Positions 7,899-15,708 of a stretch of DNA of 40,433 nt are shown in pieces. Location of the stretch: positions 1 through 40,433 of the forward strand of contig JAFDWO010000015.1 of NCBI GenBank assembly GCA_018268415.1. Reading direction: 5' to 3'. A program made the position numbers and the translations under genes. The DNA comes from Actinomycetota bacterium (GTDB taxonomy: Bacteria > Actinomycetota > Thermoleophilia > Solirubrobacterales > 70-9). The notes beneath the pieces were generated by a model, which was not told the DNA's origin, did no database searches, and worked only from the letters and a program-made list of their open reading frames with translations. Every line of letters starts with the position of its first letter. Position 1 is the stretch's first letter.

Positions 7899-8992
7899 CC
7901 CTCTCGGCCGCAATCTCCTTGGCGCCCTTCGACAGCGCTTGGTTGGCTGCCGTGCTCGTCCTCTCGACGCCGCTGCTGCTGGCCTCGGTGGGCGAGCTCG
8001 TCTCGGAGCGGACCGGGGTTCTCAACGTCGGCCTGGAAGGGATGATGTTGGCGGGGACGTTCTCCGCCTATTACGTCGCCTATCTCACCGGGAGCCCGGT
8101 CTGGGCGCTCTTCGGCGGCATCGCCGGAGGCCTCGTCTTCGGCCTGGTGATGGGGGGCCTGGCGGTGCAGATCGGCGCCGACCAGATCGTCTCGGGGGTC
8201 GGCATCAACCTGGCGGCGATCGGGGTGACCGGCTTCTTCTTCGACGAAATCTTCGGCAACAAGCCGCAGACCCTCGTCTCTACCATCGGCAACGTGTCGA
8301 TCCCGGGTCTCTCGAAGATCCCGGTTATCGGCAACGCCTTCTTCGACCGCAACCCGATCGTCTACCTTGCGTTCGCGCTGGTGCCGGCGGTCTGGTGGTT
8401 GCTCTTCCGTAGTAAGTGGGGCCTTGCGATCCGGGCGGTCGGTGAGACCCCTGAGGCTGCCGAAGCGGCGGGCATCAGCGCGCGTCGGGTGCGCTGGCTC
8501 GGCGCGCTCACGGCGGCCGGCCTCGCGGGCTTGGCGGGGGCCTATCTGGTCGTCGTCGAAGTCGGGATCTTCAAGCAGGAGATGACCAACGGCCGCGGCT
8601 TCCTGGCGCTCGTCGCCGTCATCTTCGGGCGCTGGCGGCCCGGCGGCGTCCTGATCGCCTGTGTGGTGCTGGGCGGGGCCGACGCCTTGCAGCTGCGCCT
8701 CGCCGATGACGCCAGCGTGCCGCGGGTGGTGTGGGCCGCGGTGCTGCTCGTGGTGGTCATAGTCGCCCTCTGGATGATCACCCGCCGCCGCCGGCGGTCC
8801 AAGGCGATGCCGCTCACGGCTGCGGTGGGCATCCTGGCCGCCGGCCTTTGCGTGATCGCGCCCCACGTGGCCCTGCCGAATGAGCTGTGGCGATCGCTCC
8901 CCTTCATCCTGGCCTTGATCGTGCTCGCCGGCAGCGCGACCACCGCGCGCATGCCGAGCAAGCTTGGACTCGAGTTCCGCCGAGGAGAGTGA
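7895..8992 (+). CDS. ABC importer permease 2 (YufQ/NupC type)
   Basis: The protein is 365 residues with many hydrophobic segments. The N-terminal part contains ERTGVLNVGLEGMMLAGTF, the signature region of the second permease of nucleoside-type importers (LxNxGxEGxM). Later come SGVGINLAAIGVTGF and WGLAIRAVGETPEAAEAAGI, the EAA-like coupling loop. The ATG at 7895 is taken because it overlaps the preceding stop (ATGA). After the last expected segment there is an RRRRR stretch followed by two further hydrophobic segments (about residues 300-350), an extension beyond the usual ~310-320 residues. Two permeases of unequal type make a heterodimeric channel. Confidence 0.9.
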   Translation: MTLSAAISLAPFDSAWLAAVLVLSTPLLLASVGELVSERTGVLNVGLEGMMLAGTFSAYYVAYLTGSPVWALFGGIAGGLVFGLVMGGLAVQIGADQIVSGVGINLAAIGVTGFFFDEIFGNKPQTLVSTIGNVSIPGLSKIPVIGNAFFDRNPIVYLAFALVPAVWWLLFRSKWGLAIRAVGETPEAAEAAGISARRVRWLGALTAAGLAGLAGAYLVVVEVGIFKQEMTNGRGFLALVAVIFGRWRPGGVLIACVVLGGADALQLRLADDASVPRVVWAAVLLVVVIVALWMITRRRRRSKAMPLTAAVGILAAGLCVIAPHVALPNELWRSLPFILALIVLAGSATTARMPSKLGLEFRRGE

Positions 8993-8998
8993 TTGTCG

Positions 8999-9682
8999 AT
9001 GACCACGAATGCTGTTTCGCAACCGAAAGGACCCGAGAACGTGACCAACGACGAGGAGTGGCTGCAGCGGCGCACGGACCCGGCGAAGACCGCCTTGCTG
9101 CTGATCGACTTCCAGAACGACTTCTGCGCCGACGGCGGCTGGTACGACAAGATCGGCTATCCGGTCGGGGCGGCCCAGGCCGCTGCGAGGCGCACGTCGA
9201 GCCTGCTGTCAGAGGTCCGCGAGACCGGCATGCTCATCGTCTTCGTCCGTTGTGTCTATGACCGCCAGTACCTGCCGCGGGTCATGATCGAGAGCTACGA
9301 GCACAAGGGCCTTCCACTCGACTATTGCCTCGAGGGAACGTGGGGTGGCGACTTCTACGAGGTCGTGCCCGAGCCGGGTGACCTGGTCCTGTCCAAGCAC
9401 CGCTACAGCGCCTTCATCCATACGGATCTGCAGGTGATCCTGGGCGCCCGCGAGATCGAGAACCTGGTGTTCGCCGGGGTGGCCACGAACGTCTGCGTGG
9501 ACTCGACCGTCCGCGACGGGTACATGCTCGATTACCGCGTCACGGTGCTCGAAGACTGTTGTGGGACCTACGATCAGGGCCTGCACGAGGCCACTCTGGA
9601 GACCGTGCGCCGCGCCTTCGGCGTCGTCGCGAGGAGTGACGACTTCCTGCGTGCCCTCGGCGTTCACACCGCGCATGCCTGA
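8999..9682 (+). CDS. Isochorismatase-family cysteine hydrolase, RutB-like
   Basis: The 227-residue protein carries the triad of the family: Asp37 in LLIDFQND, Lys133 in LSKHRYSAF and Cys166 in ATNVCVDST with the preceding cis-peptide region. The stretch from GDLVLSKHRYSAF to VLEDCCG resembles RutB, which hydrolyses ureidoacrylate in pyrimidine breakdown; N-carbamoylsarcosine and maleamate amidohydrolases are relatives. It likely cleaves a carbamoyl or amide C-N bond. The ATG at 8999 has GAGGAG at a better distance than the TTG at 8993. Its stop overlaps the Mo-hydroxylase start by 8 bases, so it belongs to the importer-hydroxylase transcript. Confidence 0.9.
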   Translation: MTTNAVSQPKGPENVTNDEEWLQRRTDPAKTALLLIDFQNDFCADGGWYDKIGYPVGAAQAAARRTSSLLSEVRETGMLIVFVRCVYDRQYLPRVMIESYEHKGLPLDYCLEGTWGGDFYEVVPEPGDLVLSKHRYSAFIHTDLQVILGAREIENLVFAGVATNVCVDSTVRDGYMLDYRVTVLEDCCGTYDQGLHEATLETVRRAFGVVARSDDFLRALGVHTAHA

Positions 9683-11924
9683 CGCGCCCGAGCCCGGCGT
9701 TCGTCCACACCCGGCGTTGGCCGGCTCCGGCCGCTACACCGACGACCAGAGCCGGCCTGACCAGGTCTATATGGCGGTCGTGCGCAGCGATGCGGCGCAC
9801 GGGCGTCTACTCGGTCTCGATGTCTCTGCCGCGCTCGCGCTCCCCGGCGTGGTGCGGGTGGTGGTGCCCGACGATCTGGATCCGATGCCGCACATCCCGA
9901 TCCGGACCGCATCCCTGCCGGAGCTCGAGCGGTGCCTGCAGCCGGTCCTGCCGCTCGAGGAGATCCGTTATGTCGGCCAGCCCGTCGCCGCCGTCATTGC
10001 CGAGGATCCGGCTCTCGCCGAGGACGCGGCCGAGCGGGTGCGGCTCGAGGTCCAGCCCCTTGCGGTCACGGGCTTCGAAGAGCCGGGATGGGAAGAGACG
10101 GAGCCCCTGCTGAAGATGGAGGCCGAGCAGGGGCAGGTCGAAGAGTCGTTCGCGGTCGCCGCGCACGTGGTGCGGCGTGAGCTGCGGATCAGGCGTCGCA
10201 CCGGCGCGCCGATCGAGACCCGCGGGATACTCGCCGAGTGGCAGGCCACCGACGGCGTGCTGCAGCTATGGGGCCCGGCGAAGTTCATCTGGTTCACGCG
10301 GGGGGTGATCGCGGCCGCGCTCGGCATCACCGAGGACCACGTGATCTGTCACCGCGTCGATGTCGGCGGCATGTTCGGTACTCGTGGCGAGCTCTACCCG
10401 GAGGACGTGCTTGCGGCCTGGGCCGCGCGGGAGGTCGGGCGACCGGTGAAGTGGATCGAGGATCGTCGGGAGCACCTGCTCGCGATGAACCAGTCGGCGG
10501 AGGAGCTGCACCGCTTCGAGCTGGCCGTCGCCGCCGACGGCGAGCTGCTCGCCTATCGCGATGAGGTCGTCCTCGACATGGGAGCCTACCCGCGGCCGAT
10601 CGGGTCCCGGATCCCCGCGCTGGTGATCGAGAACCTGCCCGGGCCCTATCGCTGGCGGGCGAGCGAGGTGAAGGTCGCCTGGCGCACGAGCAACAAGGCG
10701 CCGGTCGGGACCGTGCGGGCGCCGACCCGAGTAGCCAGCAATTTCGTCCGTGAGCACGCGATCGACCTGGCCGCGGCGGCGGTCGGCCTGGATCGGCTCG
10801 AGCTGCGGCGGCGGAACCTGATCACGCCGGCCGAGCTGCCGTTCGAAAGGGTGCTGGACGAGCACGAGACCGTGCGCTACGAAGGCGGCGACTATCCGGC
10901 ACTGATGGACGAGCTCTTCGATGCCGTCGGTGGCCCGGTGCTCGACGCCGCGGTCGCCGATCGCAGAGCCGCCGGCGAGTTGGTCGGGATCGGCCTGGCG
11001 ACGATCCTCGAGGGCTCCGGGATCGGACAGGACGAGAGTGCCGCGATCACGCTCGAGCGGTCCGGGCGCTTCCGGGTCCGCACCACGGCAAGTGAAGTCG
11101 GCCAGGGCTTGGACGAGACCCTTCGTCGGGTCGCCGCGGAGCGCCTTGACGTGCCGGCCGACCTCGTCGACGTCGAATCCGGCTCGTCGTTCGCACCGCC
11201 CGGCGGCCGTGGCACCTACGGCAGCCGCTCGACGGTCTTCGCCGGCGCCTCCGTGGACGCGGCTTGTACCGGCCTACTGGAGGAGCTGCGCACGAAGGCG
11301 GCTGCGGCACTCGGCGGCCCGACGGGCGAGATTCGCTTCGACCGGGAGGGGGCCAAGCGAGGGCGACGGCGGATCGATTGGGTCGATCTCGGACCCACCG
11401 AGGCAGAGGGCGCCTGGTCCTCCGACGGGCCCACGTTTGGATTCGGAATGTTCGTCGCGATCGCTCGCGTCGACCGCGACACCGGCTTCGTCACCCTCGA
11501 GAGGATGACCGTGGCGTTCGACTGCGGGCGCGCGATCTACCCCGCCGGCGTCGAAGGGCAGTTGCGGGGCGGTGCCGTGCAGGGGATCAGCGCGGCCCTT
11601 CTGGAGGCCGTCGACTATGGCGCGGGCGGCCAGCCGCAGAGCACCTCGCTGGTCGAGTACATGCTGCCGACCTGCGCCGACGTGCCGAGGATCGACGTCC
11701 GGATCTGGGAGTCGGGCGAAGTCACCGCCAATCCCCTCGGCGTGCGCGGTCCCGGCGAGGTCGGGACCGCGGGCGCTCCGGCGGCGGTGGCCTCGGCGGT
11801 CGCCGACGCCCTGGGCGGCCGCGCGCCGGTAGAGCTGCCGATTACCCCCGAGGCCGTGCTCGCGCTGATCGACGAAATCGGCGAGCCGACGCTGGGACAA
11901 CTGGAGAGAGGAGCCGCATGCTGA
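9675..11924 (+). CDS. Molybdenum hydroxylase large (molybdopterin) subunit, xanthine dehydrogenase family
   Basis: The 749-residue protein shows the family order: LAGSGRYTDD at the N-terminus, the small a/b hammerhead domain to about residue 110, then YPEDVLAAWAAREVGRPVKW and EDRREHLLA (about 240-270). It ends with GPGEVGTAGAPAAVASAVADAL, where Glu695 fits the catalytic base of the family. The CO-dehydrogenase loop with selenium/copper Cys is absent, so it is not a CO dehydrogenase. The usual PYRGAGRPE segment is altered to TVRAPTRVAS. It hydroxylates an aromatic or heterocyclic carbon or an aldehyde using water. Its partner subunits lie 9.4 kb away at 21297-22659. A longer upstream frame was not used because the ATG at 9675 starts the conserved region. 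Confidence 0.92.
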   Translation: MPDAPEPGVRPHPALAGSGRYTDDQSRPDQVYMAVVRSDAAHGRLLGLDVSAALALPGVVRVVVPDDLDPMPHIPIRTASLPELERCLQPVLPLEEIRYVGQPVAAVIAEDPALAEDAAERVRLEVQPLAVTGFEEPGWEETEPLLKMEAEQGQVEESFAVAAHVVRRELRIRRRTGAPIETRGILAEWQATDGVLQLWGPAKFIWFTRGVIAAALGITEDHVICHRVDVGGMFGTRGELYPEDVLAAWAAREVGRPVKWIEDRREHLLAMNQSAEELHRFELAVAADGELLAYRDEVVLDMGAYPRPIGSRIPALVIENLPGPYRWRASEVKVAWRTSNKAPVGTVRAPTRVASNFVREHAIDLAAAAVGLDRLELRRRNLITPAELPFERVLDEHETVRYEGGDYPALMDELFDAVGGPVLDAAVADRRAAGELVGIGLATILEGSGIGQDESAAITLERSGRFRVRTTASEVGQGLDETLRRVAAERLDVPADLVDVESGSSFAPPGGRGTYGSRSTVFAGASVDAACTGLLEELRTKAAAALGGPTGEIRFDREGAKRGRRRIDWVDLGPTEAEGAWSSDGPTFGFGMFVAIARVDRDTGFVTLERMTVAFDCGRAIYPAGVEGQLRGGAVQGISAALLEAVDYGAGGQPQSTSLVEYMLPTCADVPRIDVRIWESGEVTANPLGVRGPGEVGTAGAPAAVASAVADALGGRAPVELPITPEAVLALIDEIGEPTLGQLERGAAC

Positions 11925-12913
11925 TCGACGTACACGCACATGACTACCCTGAGGCCTATCTGGAGGCCATCCGCGAGGAAGGCAGCGGCTTCGATCATTA
12001 TCTTCGCGACGACGGGCGGGTGGTCGTCCTGCAAGACGGCGCGGTGGCGCTGGCGATGCCGCGGCCGATGCCGACGGTCGCCGAACGGATTGCGCGGATG
12101 GACGCGGCCGGGGTCGGTGTGCAGGCCCTGTCGATCTCGGCGCCCAACGTGTACCGCCTCCCCGCGCGAGTGCGTGCTGAGCTCACTCGCCGGCTGAACG
12201 ACGACCTCACCGAGACTGCCCGCTCTGCGCCGGAGCGGTTTCGCGTCTTCGCCAGCCTGCCGCTACCCGACGTCGATGCCGCCCTCGAGGAGGTCGCCCG
12301 CGCCGCGACGCTGCCGTTCCACTCCGGATTCATGGTCTGCACCACGATCGACCAGCGGACCCTCGATAGCCCCGAGTTCGAGCCCTTGTGGGCAGAGCTC
12401 TCGCGCCGCCGGGCGACCGTCTTCGTCCATCCGACGACGGCGTGCTGCACCGATGGGATCCGCGAGTACGCACTGGCACTGGGGATCGACTTCCTGGCCG
12501 AGACGACGCTGTGCGTGGCGCGGCTGACCTATTCGGGGCTGTTCGAGCGCCATCCCGGGATCCGCTGGATCTTCAGTCACCTGGGCGGCAGCGTCCCCTT
12601 CCTCATCCACCGATTCGACAACTACTACCGTCAGTTTCCCGAGTGCCGCGAGCACATCTCGCGGCCGCCGTCGGAGATCCTCGGTGGCGTGTGGTTCGAC
12701 ACCGTGACCACCCATCCACCGGCGCTTGCCTGCGCACTCGCCACCTTCAAGGTCGAGCAGTTCGTGTTTGGCACCGACTACCCTCACGTGCCCGGGGGCC
12801 TGGAGGTGTTCGCCGAGACGCTGGCGACGGCGCAACTGAGCGAACGGGATCGGAGTCTGATCGAGCACGAGACGGCGGCGGCTCTGCTGGCGCCGGCCGA
12901 GGTGCCCGCCTGA
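11918..12913 (+). CDS. Amidohydrolase family 2 (ACMSD-like) metalloenzyme
   Basis: The 331-residue protein begins directly with the metal motif HAH (His6, His8), followed by His171 in VFVHPT, His221 in FSHLGG and Asp287 in GTDYPH, the full ligand set of the ACMSD-like branch. Family members decarboxylate (aminocarboxymuconate semialdehyde, hydroxybenzoates) or hydrolyse (4-oxalomesaconate and lactone-like compounds). The ATG at 11918 overlaps the Mo-hydroxylase stop, so the gene closes the importer transcript. It may act on a ring-fission or hydroxylated product. It ends 15 bp before the convergent LysR gene. Confidence 0.9.
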   Translation: MLIDVHAHDYPEAYLEAIREEGSGFDHYLRDDGRVVVLQDGAVALAMPRPMPTVAERIARMDAAGVGVQALSISAPNVYRLPARVRAELTRRLNDDLTETARSAPERFRVFASLPLPDVDAALEEVARAATLPFHSGFMVCTTIDQRTLDSPEFEPLWAELSRRRATVFVHPTTACCTDGIREYALALGIDFLAETTLCVARLTYSGLFERHPGIRWIFSHLGGSVPFLIHRFDNYYRQFPECREHISRPPSEILGGVWFDTVTTHPPALACALATFKVEQFVFGTDYPHVPGGLEVFAETLATAQLSERDRSLIEHETAAALLAPAEVPA

Positions 12914-12928
12914 GGGTGGACCGGTCGC

Positions 12929-13843
12929 TCAGCCGAGCGTGAGGATGCTGGCGCCGTGCGGGACGCGCTGCTGCCAGTCGGCCTCCCGGACGACCTCGAT
13001 AAAGCTGCGGTGGAGGCGGCGCAGCGAGGTCTCGGCGACGAAGGCGCTCAGTTCCCAGGCGATCGGTGGATCGAGCTGGCGGACCGATGACGCGAGGTCC
13101 GGCGGGACGTTCTTGATCGGGACCAGCGCCGGGCCGAGTCCGCTGGCGGCGAGCCGCGCCGCGGCCTCGATCTGCGCGGTGCGGACCACCGGGTGGGGCT
13201 CGAACCCCGCCCGCTCGCAGGCCTCCAAGACGGTCTCGCCGAGCCCGTGGTTCTCGTTGAACAGGACCCAATCCCGATCGCTGAGGCCTTCGAGGGCAAC
13301 CGGCGAGCGAGACTGTAGGAGCGGGTCGTCGCTGGGCAGTACGACCACCAGTTGGTCCCAGCCGAGGTGCTCGACGGCGCCCTCCCAGTCCTCCGGCGTC
13401 GGGCCGATCCCGAGGTCGGCCCCGTGACTGCGGACCGCCTCGATCGCGGCGGCGCGATGGGGGTACTCCTTCAGCGTGATGTGGCAGCTGGCGAAGGCGT
13501 CATGCCACCGTTTCACACACTGCGGCAAGGTCGAGACCGACAGCGAGGGGACTGTTGCGATCGTCAGGGTTTCCGGCTCGAGATCCAGGCGCTGGCGGGC
13601 GACCTTCCCGGCGCGGTCGGCAGAGGCGACGGCAACGCGCGCCTCGGCCACGAACGCACGGCCCGCGTTGGTGAGGCGCACCGGTTTCGGCGGCCGATCG
13701 AAAAGGGCGCCGCCGATCTCCGCCTCGAGGACCTGGATCTGCTGCGAGAGCGAGGGCTGCGAGACGTGCATCCGCACCGCCGCCTGCGTGAAGGACTGGG
13801 TGTCGGCGACAGCCAGCACGTACTCCAGCTGCCGCAGAGTCAT
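12929..13843 (-). CDS. LysR-family transcriptional regulator
   Basis: The 304-residue protein has the N-terminal winged helix-turn-helix (residues 1-60: MTLRQLEYVLAVADTQSFTQ, then HVSQPSLSQQI with LEAEIGGALFDR) and a periplasmic-binding-like effector domain (about 90-295). It is transcribed away from the cyclase operon and converges on the amidohydrolase gene, the standard layout for a LysR regulator controlling the divergent operon and itself. The effector is probably a pathway intermediate. There is no Shine-Dalgarno sequence. TAGGTT (reverse of 13850-13855) ends 6 bases before the ATG, so the mRNA is probably leaderless. Confidence 0.93.
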   Translation of the reverse strand: MTLRQLEYVLAVADTQSFTQAAVRMHVSQPSLSQQIQVLEAEIGGALFDRPPKPVRLTNAGRAFVAEARVAVASADRAGKVARQRLDLEPETLTIATVPSLSVSTLPQCVKRWHDAFASCHITLKEYPHRAAAIEAVRSHGADLGIGPTPEDWEGAVEHLGWDQLVVVLPSDDPLLQSRSPVALEGLSDRDWVLFNENHGLGETVLEACERAGFEPHPVVRTAQIEAAARLAASGLGPALVPIKNVPPDLASSVRQLDPPIAWELSAFVAETSLRRLHRSFIEVVREADWQQRVPHGASILTLG

Positions 13844-13849
13844 AGGCCC

Positions 13850-13868
13850 AACCTATCACGCATGGTGA
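13850..13868. promoter_or_regulatory. LysR -10 hexamer with adjacent T-N11-A LysR box
   Basis: On the minus strand TAGGTT occupies 13855-13850, six bases before the LysR ATG. Directly next to it lies TCACGCATGGTGA (13856-13868), which has the T-N11-A form with TCAC/GTGA arms that LysR regulators favour. A regulator bound here would cover the LysR promoter and face the cyclase operon start at 13914. On the plus strand TAACGT at about 13897-13902 is a possible -10 for the cyclase operon, which also lacks a Shine-Dalgarno sequence. Confidence 0.5.
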
Positions 13869-13913
13869 GCGCGTCTTTGCCACGCCGGGAACCCCCACAT
13901 AACGTGGCCGACC

Positions 13914-14594
13914 ATGGACAACGCGACCCCCAAAGCCTCGGTTTCCGGCCGCTTTATCGACCTGACCATGCCGTTCTCGAGCGAGACGATTCCGGTACCC
14001 GGGCATCCGGCGCCGACGTTCGAGCCCCTCCACACGATCGAGAGGGACGGCGTTCGCAACACGGTCGTCTGCATGAGCTTGCACACCGGAACCCACATCG
14101 ACGCGCCCTCGCACTTCATCCCCGACGGGCGCACGATCGACCAGATCGAGCTCGACCGCTTCCGCCGTCCCGCGGTTCGCCTCGATCTCACCGGGAGCAT
14201 GGCTCCCGGTGAGCCGATCGACCTCGAGCAGCTCCGGCGGGCCGGCTTCGACCCCGGCGCCGCCGCCGACTCGATCCTGCTGCTGGCGACGGGCTGGACC
14301 GATCGGGCCTGGCGGGAACCCGCGCTGTATGAGACCAATCCCTTTCTTGCCTCCGACGCGGCCGAGGCGGTCGCCGCCTGTCGCCCTTCGGTGCTCGGTC
14401 TCGACTTCGCCGTCGACGACACCCGGCCCTGGCCGAACCACACCGTCCTGCTGGGTGAGGAGGTCCTGCTGCTGGAGAACCTCGTCGGCCTGCCCCGACT
14501 GCCCGCCGACGGCTTCGAGGTGACCGCGTTCCCGCTGCACCTCGTCGGCGAGAACGGCGGGCCCGCCCGCGTCGTCGCGGAGCTCTCCTCTTGA
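13914..14594 (+). CDS. Cyclase-family (kynurenine formamidase-like) metal hydrolase
   Basis: The 226-residue protein contains HTGTHIDAPSHF (about residues 61-72), the HxGTHxDxPxH metal-binding motif of the cyclase family (KynB-type arylformamidase, isatin hydrolase), and DLTMPFSSETIPVPGHP at the N-terminus where this family begins. Members hydrolyse N-formyl or lactam bonds using manganese or zinc. In a cluster with a Mo hydroxylase and other amide hydrolases it could open a heterocyclic ring. It is the first gene of the long plus-strand operon, and its stop overlaps the next start (TTGA). Confidence 0.9.
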   Translation: MDNATPKASVSGRFIDLTMPFSSETIPVPGHPAPTFEPLHTIERDGVRNTVVCMSLHTGTHIDAPSHFIPDGRTIDQIELDRFRRPAVRLDLTGSMAPGEPIDLEQLRRAGFDPGAAADSILLLATGWTDRAWREPALYETNPFLASDAAEAVAACRPSVLGLDFAVDDTRPWPNHTVLLGEEVLLLENLVGLPRLPADGFEVTAFPLHLVGENGGPARVVAELSS

Positions 14595-14995
14595 AGATCT
14601 CCCGCCTCAACCACATCGGCGTGCTCGTCGCCGACCTGGACGGCGCGATGACCGGTTTCCGGGACATTCTCGGCCTGGAGCTGGAGCGGACGGAGCGTTA
14701 TGGCGACGAGCTCGACATCGCCTTCCTCCCCTGTGGCGAAACCGATGTCGAGATCATCGTTCCCCGCGCCGAGAAGGGCTGGAACGCCGAGTGGCTTGCC
14801 GAGCACGGACCGGCGATCCAGCACGCTGCCTTCGAGGTCGAAGATCTCGTGGAGGCACTGGACGAGGCCCGCGCCCGGGGCGCGCGGGTGATCGAGCCGG
14901 CGCCGCGCCCGGGTGCGGGCGGTATGGAAATCGCCTTCCTGGACCCCGAGCAGTTCGGTGGGGTGCTGATCGAGCTCTGTCAGCGAGCGGGGTGA
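14591..14995 (+). CDS. VOC-superfamily protein, methylmalonyl-CoA epimerase-like
   Basis: The 134-residue protein is a two-module vicinal-oxygen-chelate fold: RLNHIGVLVADLDGAMTGFRDILGLE at the start and IQHAAFEVEDLVEALDEARA in the second half, ending with LIELC. His8, His79-80 region and the C-terminal Glu would supply metal ligands as in methylmalonyl-CoA epimerase. Epimerase, glyoxalase-type or lyase function is possible; the CoA ligase and enoyl-CoA hydratase downstream favour a CoA-ester substrate. It starts with TTG inside a TTGA overlap with the cyclase stop and ends in a GTGA overlap. Confidence 0.85.
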   Translation: MKISRLNHIGVLVADLDGAMTGFRDILGLELERTERYGDELDIAFLPCGETDVEIIVPRAEKGWNAEWLAEHGPAIQHAAFEVEDLVEALDEARARGARVIEPAPRPGAGGMEIAFLDPEQFGGVLIELCQRAG

Positions 14996-15708
14996 GCGGC
15001 TTGGGGGACGACGCAGTGCTGCTCAGGCGGGTCGAGGGGCGGGTTCATTGCCTACTGGTCAACCGACCCAGTCGCCGTAACGCCCTCGACCCCGCGCTGG
15101 TCGAGGCACTGGTGGAGGCGATCGAGGAGCCCGGCGAGGCTGCTGTCCTGGTCCTCGGCGCGGCCGCGCCAGGAATGTTCTGCTCAGGCGCCGACCTCGA
15201 TCTACCGGATGGCGAGCGTGCGGCGCTGAGCGATCGCCTCTACGACCTCTACGGCGAGATGCGCCGGTGTCCGCTGCCGATCGTCGCCGCGCTTGACGGG
15301 CCGGCCGTCGGCGGCGGTGCCCAGCTCGCGATCGCTGCCGACGTGCGGATCGCCTCCTCGCGGGCGCGGCTGCGGTTCGCCGGGGCCGGTCACGGCCTCG
15401 CCGTCGGCGCCTGGGGCCTGCCGTCCCTGGTCGGTCGCGGGCGCGCGGCGGAGCTCTGCCTGTCGATGCGGACCGTCGCCTCCGAGGAGGCGCTGGCGAT
15501 CGGCCTGGTCGACACCCTTGCCGAGACTCCCCTCGAGGCGGCGCTCGAGCTCGGTGCCGGGCTCGCCCGCCTCGACCCTGGGGCGGTGGCCCGGGTCAAG
15601 CGCGGTATCGACGAGGCCTCCGGACTCGCTGAGGCACTCCGCGCCGAGCGTGCAGGCAACGGCGCCTGGGACGGTCGGGTGCCGTCGGTCGGGAGGGTCA
15701 CCGGATGA
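14992..15708 (+). CDS. Enoyl-CoA hydratase/isomerase family protein
   Basis: The 238-residue protein follows the crotonase pattern: NRPSRRNALDPALVEAL near the N-terminus, the first oxyanion segment MFCSGADLD and the second GPAVGGGAQLAIAADVRIAS. It is shorter than the usual ~260 residues, and the segment that normally carries the first catalytic Glu reads AGHGLAVGAWG, so hydratase activity is not certain; isomerase, hydrolase or lyase activity are alternatives. The GTG at 14992 is chosen because it overlaps the VOC stop. The stop overlaps the ligase start (ATGA). Confidence 0.85.
   Translation: MSGLGDDAVLLRRVEGRVHCLLVNRPSRRNALDPALVEALVEAIEEPGEAAVLVLGAAAPGMFCSGADLDLPDGERAALSDRLYDLYGEMRRCPLPIVAALDGPAVGGGAQLAIAADVRIASSRARLRFAGAGHGLAVGAWGLPSLVGRGRAAELCLSMRTVASEEALAIGLVDTLAETPLEAALELGAGLARLDPGAVARVKRGIDEASGLAEALRAERAGNGAWDGRVPSVGRVTG

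Noticed and set aside
9675..11924. CO dehydrogenase large subunit, suggested by the CoxG/M/S-type partners
   Set aside because: The Cys-containing active-site loop of form I CO dehydrogenase is not present; CoxG and CoxM/S-type proteins also serve other Mo hydroxylases.
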